Assembly (NCBI RefSeq): GCF_000017505.1
Contig: NC_009675.1
Span: forward strand, 3,972,501 to 4,036,500
Direction: 5' to 3'
Source of the DNA: Anaeromyxobacter sp. Fw109-5
GTDB lineage: Bacteria; Myxococcota; Myxococcia; Myxococcales; Anaeromyxobacteraceae
DNA: 64,000 nt
This document shows, one piece after another, positions 44,025-57,076 of the stretch (position 1 is the first letter of the stretch; every line of letters starts with the position of its first letter). Under the pieces are notes generated by a model. The model had not been told where the DNA came from. It saw only the letters and a list, made by a program, of their open reading frames with translations, and did no database searches. Both the position numbers and the translations under genes were made by a program.

Positions 44025-44162
44025 CCCGGGCTCCGGGCGAGGCGGCGCCCCGGGCCGCCGTCGCGGCCGCCATTATGCCCGCCCGGCGCGGGGTGCGCAC
44101 GACGGCCGGGCGAGAGGCGCGCGAGCCGCAGCGTCCCTCCCCCGCCGCGCCGCGCAGACGCG

Positions 44163-44198
44163 ACGAGGCCGGGCGCCCGCGCGGGCGTCCGGCCTCGT
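44163..44198. terminator. Near-perfect GC-rich hairpin downstream of lon
   Basis: A 17-bp stem (arms from ACGAGGCCGGGCGCCCG and its complement, one G-U pair) with a 2-base loop, spanning 36 bases. It lies 237 bases past the lon stop and 139 bases before btsS. It is probably the transcription end of the lon unit. No T-run follows. Confidence 0.5.
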
Positions 44199-44218
44199 TA
44201 CCTCCGAGGGAGCGGCTC

Positions 44219-44399
44219 AGAGGTCGTGAAACATTCCCGAGCCGTCGCGAGACGCGCGATGCCGACGACGAGCGGGGCACACGACGACCGAGCAGCGCAG
44301 GCGTGCCTGTGAGGCACGTCGAGCAGCGCAGGGAGGAGTCTGCCCCGCGCAGGCAGGCAGCGTGCGTCGCAGCAGGCGTCGGGATTGTTTCACGGCCTC

Positions 44400-44400
<1 letters not shown>
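44219..44400. repeat. 182-bp imperfect palindrome at the lon 3' end
   Basis: Outer arms AGAGGTCGTGAAACATTCCCGA (split here as 44219-44229 and 44230-44240) and 44379-44400 match at 20 of 22 positions in inverted orientation. The centre is a hairpin CGTGCCT-GTG-AGGCACG (44302-44318), and the axis at 44310 is also the axis of the outer arms. Intermediate stretches, including GCGGGGCA on both sides, also correspond. The right arm begins with the last base of the lon TAA. It could be a cruciform, a structured 3' RNA or a decayed mobile repeat. The rest of the 44025-44400 gap holds no gene I can support. Confidence 0.7.
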
Positions 44401-46832
<2,432 letters not shown>

Positions 46833-46862
46833 GTCTGTCGGCTCCTTGGCGGCCAGGCGGGG

Positions 46863-46880
46863 GAACCCGCCGGCGGGTTC
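46863..46880. promoter_or_regulatory. Perfect 18-bp dyad in the lon leader
   Basis: GAACCCGCCGGCGGGTTC is a perfect palindrome without spacer, 31 bases before the lon GTG. It lies between the coding start and a TAGAAA box (46890-46885). It could be an operator for a dimeric regulator or, in RNA, a short hairpin. Confidence 0.4.
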
Positions 46881-47122
46881 GAGATTTCTACCACCATGTA
46901 ACAGCGGACCGGCCGGGCTTCTTCGAGCCGAACCGTGCACACCACACAGGGACTTCGCGCGCCCGCCCGGACGCGCCACGTGCGCCCGCCGGGGCGTCGA
47001 GGAGGAGCCCCGTCCCGCCCGGGAGCGAGGCGCCGCGCGGCGATCGGGCGGCGGCCCGGCGCTGACGCGAGGCCGTCCGGTCGCCTGGCGGTCCGCCCTC
47101 CGGGCGGCTACAACCGAGCGCC

Positions 47123-48838
47123 ATGACGTTCGCCGAGGCCACCGCCCTCCTTCGCGCGTCCGAGATCGGCCGCCGCACGTTCGTCCAGTCGCCGCTCGGC
47201 CCCCGCCTCGTCACCTACGCCGACCTCACCGCCTCCGGGCGCGCGCTCTCGTTCGTCGAGGCGCGCGTGGCCTCGGCGCGGCCCCTCTACGCCAACACGC
47301 ACACGGCCCTCTCGACGACCGGCCGGGCCATGACGCGCCTGCGCGAGGACGCCCGCGCCGCCATCGCCCGCTGCGTCCACGCCTCGGAGGAGGACGTGGT
47401 GCTGTTCGTCGGGAGCGGAGCGACCGCCGCGGTGAACAAGCTCGTCGGGCTGCTCGGGCTGCGGATCTCCGAGCCGCTCGAGCGCCGCTACCGCCTCTCG
47501 GGTGCGATCCCCGACGGCGAGCGACCCGTCGTGCTCGTCTCGCCGTACGAGCACCACTCGAACGAGCTGCCCTGGCTCGAGTCGGTGGCCGACGTGGTCG
47601 AGGTGGAGCTCGACGCCGCCGGGCGGCTCGACCTCGACGACCTCGCCCGCAAGGCCCGGGCGCACGCCGGCCGGCCGCTGCGAATCGGGGCGTTCTCCGC
47701 CGCCTCCAACGTCTCCGGCGCCCTGTCCGACGTGCGGGGCATCGCGCGGGTGCTCCACGCCCACGCCTTCCTCGCCTGCGCGGACTACGCCGCCGCGGGG
47801 CCGTACGTGCCGATCGACATGCACCCGCCCGATCCGGCGGAGCGGCTGGACGCCATCTTCGTCTCCACCCACAAGTTCCTCGGCGGACCGGAGGGCTCCG
47901 GGATCCTCGTGGCGCACCGCGCGCTGTTCCGCAGCCGCGCGCCGGAGCGCCCCGGCGGCGGCACCGTCGACTACGTGGGCCCCGGCGAGGCCCCCGGCCC
48001 CGCCGCGCCCGCGCGCCTCTCCGTCGACTACACGGGTCGGCTCGCGGAGCGCGAGGAGGGCGGCACGCCCGACATCCTCGGGGACGTGCGCGCCGGGCTC
48101 GCCTTCCTGGTGAAGGAGCTCGTCGGGCCCGAGCGCATCCTCGCCCACGACGTCGCGCTCGCAGAGGCCGCGGTCGCGCGGCTACGACGGCAACCGCGCG
48201 TGCGGCTCTACGGCCCGTCCACCGGGCCGCGCCTGCCCATCCTGTCGTTCAACGTCGAGGGCCTGCACCATGCCCTCGTGGCGACGCTCCTCGACGATCT
48301 CTTCGGGATCCAGAGCCGGGCGGGCTGCTCGTGCGCCGGGCCTTACGGCCACCGGCTCCTCGGCATCGGCCCGGAGCGCTCCGCGGAGTTCCGCCGCGCG
48401 ATCGCCGCCGGCGTGCAGGCGCTGAAGCCGGGCTGGGTGCGCATCTCGCTCCCCTACCACGCCACCCCGGCCGAGGTGGACTTCCTCCTGTCGGCCATCG
48501 AGCTCCTCGCCGAGGAGGGCGAGGCGTTCGTGCCGCTCTACCGGCTGGGCTGGATGGACGGCACCTGGCGCCGCGCGGCGGGAGCGCCCCCGGAGCCGTG
48601 TCCGGTGGACCTGCGAGTGGGATCGCTCGCCGACCTCGCCGCTCCGGGCGCCGCCCCCGAGCCGCCGCTCTCCGACGAGGAGGCCGACGCGCTGCGGACC
48701 GGCTACCTCGCCGAGGCCCGCCGGCTCGCGGGCGAGCTGCGCGCGCGCTGGGCGGCGGCGCCGCCGCGCTGGAACGCCCCGACGGGCGAGCCGCTCGCCG
48801 ACCGGCTCACCTGGTTCCGCTACGTGCACGCGTCCTGA
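47123..48838 (+). CDS. Class V aminotransferase / cysteine desulfurase-like enzyme
   Basis: This 571-residue protein is longer than SufS/CsdA (about 400). The PLP domain has [28 protein letters not shown] as the conserved His region, [28 protein letters not shown], and Schiff-base Lys in [14 protein letters not shown] loop Cys is present in [18 protein letters not shown], similar to the catalytic Cys loop of cysteine desulfurases. The last 120 residues are an extra helical segment. It was probably inserted into the clp-lon cluster in the opposite direction. A TACAAC box lies 8 bases before ATG. Confidence 0.8.
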   Translation: MTFAEATALLRASEIGRRTFVQSPLGPRLVTYADLTASGRALSFVEARVASARPLYANTHTALSTTGRAMTRLREDARAAIARCVHASEEDVVLFVGSGATAAVNKLVGLLGLRISEPLERRYRLSGAIPDGERPVVLVSPYEHHSNELPWLESVADVVEVELDAAGRLDLDDLARKARAHAGRPLRIGAFSAASNVSGALSDVRGIARVLHAHAFLACADYAAAGPYVPIDMHPPDPAERLDAIFVSTHKFLGGPEGSGILVAHRALFRSRAPERPGGGTVDYVGPGEAPGPAAPARLSVDYTGRLAEREEGGTPDILGDVRAGLAFLVKELVGPERILAHDVALAEAAVARLRRQPRVRLYGPSTGPRLPILSFNVEGLHHALVATLLDDLFGIQSRAGCSCAGPYGHRLLGIGPERSAEFRRAIAAGVQALKPGWVRISLPYHATPAEVDFLLSAIELLAEEGEAFVPLYRLGWMDGTWRRAAGAPPEPCPVDLRVGSLADLAAPGAAPEPPLSDEEADALRTGYLAEARRLAGELRARWAAAPPRWNAPTGEPLADRLTWFRYVHAS

Positions 48839-48863
48839 GCGGGGGGACGCCCCGCCAACGCGA

Positions 48864-48887
48864 ACGGGGCCGCCGAGGCGGCCCCGT
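48864..48887. terminator. Bidirectional hairpin between convergent genes
   Basis: A perfect 11-bp stem (ACGGGGCCGCC with GGCGGCCCCGT) and a 2-base loop GA, lying between the ends of the class V aminotransferase gene and clpX. Probably terminates both. Confidence 0.55.
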
Positions 48888-48914
48888 CCCGGAGGCGAGG
48901 GCGGCGACGAGCGG

Positions 48915-50153
<1,239 letters not shown>

Positions 50154-50233
50154 AGCCTACCTCCTCGTCACGAGCACGCTCACCCGGCTGCTGCCCCCCA
50201 GGGTACCCCGGCGCGACCGCCCTCTCGAAAATC

Positions 50234-50848
50234 TTACTGCGCCTTCTTCTCCGTCGCCTTCGGCTTGTGCACGATCACTTCGTCGATGAGGCCGTACTCC
50301 TTGGCCTCGCCGGCCCCCATGAAGTAGTCGCGATCGGTGTCCTTCTCGATCCGCTCCAGCGGCTGCTTCGTGTGCTTCGCGAGGATGTCGTTCAGCTTCG
50401 CCTTGAGCCGAAGGATCTCGCGGGCCTGGATGTCGATGTCGGTGGCCTGTCCCTGGAACCCGCCCATCGGCTGGTGGATCATGATGCGCGCGTTCGGGAC
50501 GGCGAACCGCTTGCCCGCCGCGCCCCCGGCCAGGAGGAACGCGCCCATGCTGGCCGCCTGGCCGAGGCAGATGGTGGACACCTGCGGCTTCACGTACTGC
50601 ATGGTGTCGTAGATCGCGAGGCCGGAGGTCACCGAACCGCCCGGGCTGTTGATGTAGAGGCTGATGTCCTTGTCCGGGTCCTCGGACTCGAGGAACAGCA
50701 GCTGCGCGATCACCACGTTCGCGACGTCGTCGTCGATCGGGGTCCCGAGGAAGACGATCCGATCCTTGAGCAGGCGCGAGTAGATGTCGTAGCTCCGCTC
50801 ACCGCGGTGCGTCTGCTCGACGACGTAGGGCATCGGGATGTAGGGCAT
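50234..50848 (-). CDS. clpP: ClpP, proteolytic subunit
   Basis: The 204-residue serine protease has catalytic Ser in [14 protein letters not shown], His in [10 protein letters not shown] and the Asp in the following helix ([10 protein letters not shown]). It forms the tetradecameric chamber fed by ClpX. It sits 12 bases after tig on the same strand, so tig-clpP-clpX is probably one operon. Confidence 0.97.
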   Translation of the reverse strand: MPYIPMPYVVEQTHRGERSYDIYSRLLKDRIVFLGTPIDDDVANVVIAQLLFLESEDPDKDISLYINSPGGSVTSGLAIYDTMQYVKPQVSTICLGQAASMGAFLLAGGAAGKRFAVPNARIMIHQPMGGFQGQATDIDIQAREILRLKAKLNDILAKHTKQPLERIEKDTDRDYFMGAGEAKEYGLIDEVIVHKPKATEKKAQ

Positions 50849-50860
50849 GGGACCGGGTTC

Positions 50861-52153
<1,293 letters not shown>

Positions 52154-52193
52154 GTCGTTTCGGGCCCTTCTGGCGGATCGCGGAAAGCCGGTA

Positions 52194-52223
52194 GTGCTAT
52201 GTGCGTGGGGCGGGGGTGGTCAA
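52194..52223 (-). promoter_or_regulatory. Predicted promoter of the tig-clpP-clpX operon
   Basis: TTGACC (52223-52218), 18-base spacer, TAGCAC (52199-52194) on the minus strand, starting 9 bases past the tRNA-Leu gene. A leader of about 34 bases precedes the tig ATG. Confidence 0.4.
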
Positions 52224-52231
52224 GCGCGAAA

Positions 52232-52313
52232 TGGGCGGGGAGGGACTCGAACCCTCACGCCTCTCGGCGCCAGATCCTAAGTCTGGTGCGTCTGCCAGTT
52301 CCGCCACCCGCCC
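52232..52313 (-). tRNA. tRNA-Leu (anticodon UAG)
   Basis: Acceptor arms GGGCGGG/CCCGCCC, D arm with GGCAGAC, anticodon loop CTTAGGA (UAG), a long variable arm expected of class II tRNA-Leu, and T loop TTCGAGT. The CCA end is not encoded. It lies directly upstream of tig. Confidence 0.95.
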
Positions 52314-52379
52314 GATGGCGACGACCTTTACCACGCCCGCCGCAGACGACGGCCCGGGTTTGTAGTACGAGATGGCCCC

Positions 52380-52787
52380 GTGACGGTCGCTCACCAGCAT
52401 GCCCCGGAAGAGAAGTGCCTGCCCGGCTGCCCGGCGTGGGCGGAGGGGGTGCTCGAGCTCTACGCGGTCCAGCACCGCTACGCCGAGATGCTGGAGGCCT
52501 GCCGCGCGGCCCAGGCGATCGAGTGCGTGATCGTCGCGCCGAACGCGTTGGGCGTGAAGCTCCCCGAGTACCTGAAGGACGAGGAGCTCGTCCGGCTGAA
52601 CCTGGTGGTGGAGCGAGACACCCCCGAGGTGCTGCTCGACGAGTGGGGCGCGCGCGCCGAGCTGACGTTCCGCGGGCGCCGCTTCGAGTGCGCCCTGCCC
52701 TGGCCCTCGATCAAGGCCGGCATCCTGCGTCCCCCCGAGCGCAAGCGCCCCCGTTTCGGCGTCATCGAGGGCGGCAAGAAGGACTGA
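52380..52787 (+). CDS. sspB: SspB-like ClpXP adaptor (candidate)
   Basis: This 135-residue protein starts at GTG 52380. It resembles the SspB core: CVIVAPNALGVKLPEYL for the segment around the buried strand, ELVRLNLVVERD, then RAELTFRGRRFECALPWPSI like the F-x-G-x-x-x-x-V-x-V-P stretch of SspB. The C-terminus ends RPRFGVIEGGKKD, which recalls the ClpX-binding tail of E. coli SspB (RPALRVVK). SspB delivers ssrA-tagged proteins to ClpXP, and this gene lies beside tig-clpP-clpX. The similarity is low, so this is a proposal. The N-terminal 40 residues, with two Cys (KCLPGCPAW), are unlike E. coli SspB. Confidence 0.55.
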   Translation: MTVAHQHAPEEKCLPGCPAWAEGVLELYAVQHRYAEMLEACRAAQAIECVIVAPNALGVKLPEYLKDEELVRLNLVVERDTPEVLLDEWGARAELTFRGRRFECALPWPSIKAGILRPPERKRPRFGVIEGGKKD

Positions 52788-52942
52788 GGAAGAAGGCTTC
52801 CGGCCACGGGCTTAGGGCTACGGAGAGGCTCGCGACGGCCGCTTCCCGACGTCTCGGGCCCGTAGCCTCACGCTCCGGCTGCGGGCCGCTCACGCGCCAC
52901 GAAAGTCGACGGGGACCCGGCTTTCGCCAGATCCCCGTCGTG

Positions 52943-53015
52943 TGAGCGCGGAAGGAATCGAACCTTCAACCTATGGATTAAGAGTCCATTGCTCTGCCAG
53001 TTGAGCTACGCGCCC
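52943..53015 (-). tRNA. tRNA-Lys (anticodon CUU)
   Basis: Acceptor arms GGGCGCG/CGCGCTC (one G-U pair), D arm AGCTCAACTGGCAGAGC, anticodon loop CTCTTAA and T loop TTCGATT. CCA is not encoded. Confidence 0.95.
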
Positions 53016-53130
53016 GAGTGCTGCTCGGGATGGCCGAGGGGCCGCGTATCTAGCAGCCTCCCCGCAGCATGTCAACGCCGGTTCGCGCTCCGGCGCAGCC
53101 TCATCCGGCTGCGCCTCCGCGCCGGACGGT

Positions 53131-53207
53131 TGGCACGCCCGGAGGGAGTCGAACCCCCGACCCGCGGCTTAGAAGGCCGCTGCTCTATCCAGCTGAGCTA
53201 CGGGCGC
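53131..53207 (-). tRNA. tRNA-Arg (anticodon UCU)
   Basis: Acceptor GCGCCCG paired with CGGGCGT, D arm AGCTCAGCTGGATAGAGC, anticodon loop CTTCTAA and T loop TTCGACT. The 3' CCA is encoded. Confidence 0.95.
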
Positions 53208-53227
53208 AGGTGCCCTTCGAAAACGAA

Positions 53228-53304
53228 TGGGGTGAGTAAAGGGGCTCGAACCCTTAACCCCCGGATCCACAGTCCAGTGCTCTACCGATTGAGCTATACT
53301 CACC
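53228..53304 (-). tRNA. tRNA-His (anticodon GUG)
   Basis: The extra 5' G (position -1) pairing with C73 is encoded, as expected for tRNA-His. Anticodon loop CTGTGGA, T loop TTCGAGC, 3' CCA encoded. Confidence 0.95.
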
Positions 53305-53345
53305 GTAAACCAAAAAGTCGGCGCGCCCGGAGGTCGCGCCGTGCG

Positions 53346-53422
53346 TGGCGCGCCCGGAGGGAATCGAACCCCCGACCTGCGGCTTCGAAGGCCGACGCTC
53401 TATCCAACTGAGCTACGGGCGC
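53346..53422 (-). tRNA. tRNA-Arg (anticodon UCG)
   Basis: Acceptor GCGCCCG/CGGGCGC, D arm AGCTCAGTTGGATAGAGC, anticodon loop CTTCGAA, T loop TTCGATT, CCA encoded. Nearly identical in acceptor and D arms to the tRNA-Arg(UCU) two genes further on. Confidence 0.95.
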
Positions 53423-53483
53423 CATGCTGCTTGGGATCGCCGCGAGCTTCCTCGGCGTCCCGGCCATCCCATGCTGTCAAAGA

Positions 53484-53557
53484 TCGGGGCGGCGGGATTC
53501 GGACCCGCGACCTCCTGCGCCCAAGGCAGGCGCGCTACCAGGCTGCGCTACGCCCCG
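53484..53557 (-). tRNA. tRNA-Pro (anticodon UGG)
   Basis: Acceptor CGGGGCG/CGCCCCG, D arm AGCGCAGCCTGGTAGCGC, anticodon loop CTTGGGC, T loop GTCCGAAT. CCA not encoded. First gene of the tRNA cluster Pro-Arg-His-Arg-Lys. Confidence 0.95.
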
Positions 53558-53599
53558 GAACACCAGAAGGCCCGAGGCCGCCGTTTCCGAGAACGCCCG

Positions 53600-53628
53600 T
53601 CTCTAGCCTCTCGCCGTGCTGGCGTCAA
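53600..53628 (-). promoter_or_regulatory. Promoter of the tRNA cluster, overlapping the rdgB stop
   Basis: TTGACG (53628-53623), 17-base spacer, TAGAGA (53605-53600) on the minus strand, about 36 bases before tRNA-Pro. The TGA stop codon of rdgB is the TGA inside the -35 box. Confidence 0.6.
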
Positions 53629-54317
53629 GCGCCCTCGCGCGCGAGCCGCTCGAGCAGCGAGCGAATCCTCCGGAAGGCGTCGCCGCGGTGCGAGATCGCG
53701 TCCTTCTCCTCCGCCGAGAGCTCCGCCATCGTCCGCCCGCCCTGCCCGTCCGGAACGAAGAGCGGGTCGTAGCCGAACCCGCCCGTCCCGCGGCGGGCGT
53801 GGCCGATCCGTCCGCGGCAGACCCCCGCCACGCTCGCCACCAAAGAGCCGTCCGCGCGGGCCACCGCGAGCACCGCCTCGTACTGCGCGCCGCGCCGCTC
53901 GTCCGGCAGCCCGGCGAGGGAGCGGAGCAGCTTGTCGTTGTTCCGCTCGTCGCGCGCCCCGCGCCCGGCGACCGGGCCCAGCTCCGCTGCGGCCGCCTCG
54001 GCGAGGTCGCACACGGGGCTCGCCGGCGCCGGCCCTGGCTCCTCGTCCGACCAGCGCGCGGAGCGGACCCCAGGGGCTCCTCCGAGCGCGTCCACGGCGA
54101 GGCCCGAGTCGTCGGCGAGGGCGGCCATCCCCGCGAGCCGCGCGTAGGTGGAGGCCTTCTTCTCGGCGTTCGCCTGGAACGTGGCGCCGTCCTCCTCGAC
54201 CTCCGGGAGGGCGCGCGGCAGCTCGTCGGGCGACACGACGCGGATGGGCAGCCCCGCGACGAGCCGCCGGAGCTCCTTCAGCTTGCCGGGGTTCGTCGAG
54301 GCGAAGAGGAGATCCAC
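53625..54317 (-). CDS. rdgB: RdgB/HAM1 non-canonical purine NTP pyrophosphatase
   Basis: This 230-residue enzyme starts at GTG 54317. Family motifs are ASTNPGKLKELRRL at the N-terminus, TFQANAEKKASTYARL, ALADDSGLAVDALGGAPGVR, and GTGGFGYDPLFVPDGQG. It hydrolyses XTP, ITP and dITP to the monophosphates, keeping these bases out of nucleic acids. It follows rph by 5 bases, the classic rph-rdgB pairing. An extra Ala/Arg-rich stretch lies at about 85-110. Confidence 0.93.
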   Translation of the reverse strand: MDLLFASTNPGKLKELRRLVAGLPIRVVSPDELPRALPEVEEDGATFQANAEKKASTYARLAGMAALADDSGLAVDALGGAPGVRSARWSDEEPGPAPASPVCDLAEAAAAELGPVAGRGARDERNNDKLLRSLAGLPDERRGAQYEAVLAVARADGSLVASVAGVCRGRIGHARRGTGGFGYDPLFVPDGQGGRTMAELSAEEKDAISHRGDAFRRIRSLLERLAREGA

Positions 54318-54322
54318 GGCGT

Positions 54323-55039
54323 TCAGCCCCGCAGCGCCTGCTCCTGGCGCTCCTTGAGACGCCCGATGGCCTCGAGCGCCGCGTCCACCATCCGGTCGAG
54401 ATCGGACCGCGGGAACGGCTTGCCCTCCGCCGTGCCCTGCACCTCGACGAGCGCGCCGTCGCCGGTCGCGACGACGTTCATGTCCACCTCCGCCGTCGAG
54501 TCCTCCCCGTAGTCGAGATCCACGCAGACCTCGCCCTCGACGAGGCCGACGGACACGGCCGCGACGCTGCGCGCGAGCGGGTTGCGCGAGAGGGTCTTCC
54601 GCTGCTGGAGCCCCCGCAGCGCGAGCGCGAGCGCCACGTAACCGCCGGTGATGGCGGCCGTCCGCGTGCCCCCGTCCGCCTGGATGACGTCGCAGTCGAG
54701 CGTGACGGTGCGCGTGCCCAGGGCGCGCAGGTCCACGGCGGCGCGGAGCGCGCGGCCGATGAGGCGCTGGATCTCGAGCGTGCGGCCGCCCTGCTTGCCG
54801 CGCGCCGCCTCCCGTGCCATCCGCTCGTGCGTCGAGCGCGGCAGCATCCCGTACTCGGCGGTGACCCAGCCCGCGCCCGTACCGTAGACGTGCGGCGGGA
54901 CCTTCTCGTCCACCGAGGCGGTGCAGAGCACGTGCGTGTCGCCGAAGCGCGCGAGGCAGGAGCCCTCGGCGTGCTTCGACACGCCGGGCTCGAGGACGAC
55001 GTTCCGGAGATCCCGCGGGCCGCGACCGTTCGTGCGCAT
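54323..55039 (-). CDS. rph: RNase PH
   Basis: This 238-residue phosphorolytic exoribonuclease trims tRNA 3' ends. Motifs include [60 protein letters not shown] and [20 protein letters not shown], which hold the phosphate-binding Arg and catalytic Asp. I start it at ATG 55039, giving the standard N-terminus. Its neighbourhood to a tRNA cluster with some CCA-less genes fits its role, though that may be coincidence. Confidence 0.95.
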   Translation of the reverse strand: MRTNGRGPRDLRNVVLEPGVSKHAEGSCLARFGDTHVLCTASVDEKVPPHVYGTGAGWVTAEYGMLPRSTHERMAREAARGKQGGRTLEIQRLIGRALRAAVDLRALGTRTVTLDCDVIQADGGTRTAAITGGYVALALALRGLQQRKTLSRNPLARSVAAVSVGLVEGEVCVDLDYGEDSTAEVDMNVVATGDGALVEVQGTAEGKPFPRSDLDRMVDAALEAIGRLKERQEQALRG

Positions 55040-55093
55040 GGGGCGGCGAGATAGCACGAGCGTGAGCCCGCCGCCACGGCTTCGGGCCCGACC

Positions 55094-55840
55094 TCACCTA
55101 CTCGCCCGGCGCGCCGCGTTCCGCCAGGCCGCGATCCCCTCCGCGATCGCGGCGGCGATCCGCTCCTGGTACTCGGGCGCCCGCAGCCGGGCGGCCTCGC
55201 CCTCGTGAGAGATGAAGCCGACCTCGAGGAGCACCGCCGGCATCCGCGCCCCCGCGAGCACGTAGAACGGCGCCTGCTTCACGCCGCGATCCTCCGCGCC
55301 GAGCCCTCCGACGAGCTGATCGTGGATCGCGTACGCGAGCCGCGACGACCCCGCGAGCGCGTCCTGGTCCTCGAGATCCTGCAGGATCGCCGCGACCGGA
55401 TCGGCGGGATCGAGCTCCGGCTCCCCGGCGAGGCGATCGGCGTTCTCGCGGGCGGCCACCGCCGTGGCGGAGGCGTCGGTCGCGTCGGGTGAGAGGAAGT
55501 AGGTCTCCACGCCGGCGGAGTGCCTGCGGGCCTCCGCCGTCGGCATCGAGTTGAGGTGCACCGAGACGAACAGGTCTGCGCGGAGCGCGTTCGCCACGGC
55601 GGCGCGGTTCGCGAGCGGGACGGCGATGTCGCCCGTGCGGGTGAGCACCACCTTGCCGCCGACGGCGCGCAGCCGCGCGGCGACGCGGCGCGCGATCTCG
55701 AGCGCGAGATCCTTCTCCTTCTCGCCGGAGGGCGAGAGCGCGCCCTCCTGGTCGCCCCCGTGGCCTGGATCCACCACCGCGACGAACGCGGGGCGAGGCG
55801 CGGCGGCGAGGAGGAGGGCGGCGGCGATCCCGGCGAGCAT
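55094..55840 (-). CDS. N-acetylmuramoyl-L-alanine amidase (Amidase_3)
   Basis: This 248-residue exported amidase has a signal peptide (1-16), then zinc-ligand His in VVDPGHGGDQEGAL, Glu in EKEKDLALEIARRV, His in ADLFVSVHLNSMP and catalytic Glu in AVLLEVGFISHEGEA. It cleaves the peptide stem from muramic acid during cell separation, in the periplasm. No LysM or AMIN targeting domain is present, so it is the minimal catalytic domain. Confidence 0.92.
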   Translation of the reverse strand: MLAGIAAALLLAAAPRPAFVAVVDPGHGGDQEGALSPSGEKEKDLALEIARRVAARLRAVGGKVVLTRTGDIAVPLANRAAVANALRADLFVSVHLNSMPTAEARRHSAGVETYFLSPDATDASATAVAARENADRLAGEPELDPADPVAAILQDLEDQDALAGSSRLAYAIHDQLVGGLGAEDRGVKQAPFYVLAGARMPAVLLEVGFISHEGEAARLRAPEYQERIAAAIAEGIAAWRNAARRASR

Positions 55841-55979
55841 CGGCGCCGATTCTAGCAGACGATCTCACGAGCGCTGCGCCGCCGCCCCGCCGACCTGGCC
55901 CTGGCAAAGGGCGTCGGCGCCGCCGTACCCGCTCGCAGGGTCCGTGCGCCACCGCGGGCGGCTCCGCTCGCCTCCCGGA

Positions 55980-57026
55980 CTAGAAGACCTCGATCCGCGG
56001 CGGGTCACCCTCGGCCACCTCGCCGATGGCCACCGCCTGCACGCCGGCGGCCCGCAGCGCCTCGAGCAGCGTGCCGGCGCGGGCGCCCTCCACCGCGGCG
56101 AGCAGCCCGCCGTTCGTCTGCGCGTCGGCGAGGACGATGGGCGTCGTGGGGTGGAGCCCCTCGGCGAAGAGCACGTTCGGCCGGATCCAGCTCAGGTTCG
56201 CGCGCGAGCCGCCGGGCACCACGTCCTGCGCCGCGAGGTCGCGGACGCCGGGCAGGACGGGGATCGCCTCCGCGCGCAGCCTCAGGCTCACCCCCGAGCC
56301 CTCCGCCATCTCCCAGCCGTGGCCGAGGAGGCCGAAGCCGGTGACGTCCGTGAGCGCGTGCACGGCGCCGCTCGCCGCGAGGAGCTCGCCCGCCGTGCGG
56401 TTGAGCGCGCTCATCACCTCGATGGCGCGCTCGATGAGCGCCGCGTCGGCCTTCTCGCGCTTGATGGCGGTCGTCGCGATGCCGCTCCCGAGCGGCTTCG
56501 TGAGGAGGAGGACGTCGCCCGGGCGCGCGCCGACGTTGCGGAGCACGCGGTCGGGGTGGACGATCCCGGTGACGGCCATGCCGTACTTCGGCTCGGGGTC
56601 GTCGATCGAGTGGCCCCCGAGGATGGGCGCCCCCGCGAGCCGCGCCGACTCCGCGCCGCCGCGCAGCACCTCCCCGAGCATCTCCATGGGCAGCTTCGCG
56701 ACCGGCCAGCCGACGAGGTTCAGCGCGAAGAGCGGCCGCGCCCCCATCGCCCACACGTCCGAGAGCGCGTTCGCCGCGGCGATGCGGCCGAACCAGTAGG
56801 GGTCGTCCACGACGGGCGTGAAGAAGTCGACCGTCTCGACGATGGCCTCGGTGTCCGACAGCTTGTAGACGGCCGCGTCGTCGCGCGTCTCGGTCCCCAC
56901 GAGGGCGCGCGGCTCCTCGACCCTGGGCACGTGGCGCAGCACCTGCGCCAGATCCGCCGGGCGGATCTTGCAGGCTCAACCCGCGCCGTGGCTCATGCTC
57001 GTGAGACGGATCTTCTCGAGCTCCAT
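55980..57026 (-). CDS. selD: Selenide, water dikinase SelD, itself a selenoprotein (TGA at 56978-56976)
   Basis: The frame starts at ATG 57026. The TGA at codon 17 is read through: MSHGAG-Sec-ACKIRP corresponds exactly to E. coli SHGAGCGCKISP, whose Cys17 is the active-site residue. The rest is a textbook SelD: ETRDDAAVYKLSDTEAIVE, GGHSIDDPEPKYGMAVTG, LTDVTGFGLLGHGWEM and DAQTNGGLLAAV. The 348 residues match the normal length. SelD makes selenophosphate from selenide and ATP for Sec-tRNA. Since it contains Sec itself, its synthesis depends on its own product. A caller that stops at TGA reports only 55980-56942. Confidence 0.93.
56932..56978 (-). promoter_or_regulatory. Candidate SECIS element of selD
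   Basis: After UGA (56978-56976) two hairpins can form. The first is AGATCCGC/GCGGATCT with a 3-base loop (56968-56950). The second is a perfect 7-bp stem TGGCGCA/TGCGCCA (56950-56944 with 56938-56932) with apical loop GGUGC, 32 bases after UGA. The GGU at the loop start is the SelB recognition signature. The two hairpins share one base, so they compete slightly. Confidence 0.65.
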
Positions 57027-57076
57027 GCGATCCCCATACTGGCGCCGCCGCGCGCGGGCAACGGCCGGCGCCGACG

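Noticed and set aside
52788-52942. Small gene or pseudogene downstream of the SspB-like gene
   Set aside because: Only a short uninformative continuation of open frames; no motif and no clear start.
53484-53557. selC (tRNA-Sec) in the tRNA cluster
   Set aside because: All six tRNAs were read: Leu, Lys, Arg, His, Arg, Pro. None has anticodon UCA or the long acceptor of tRNA-Sec.
55980-56942. SelD starting at 56942
   Set aside because: It would lack the active-site segment HGAG-Sec-ACK, which is conserved in frame up to ATG 57026.
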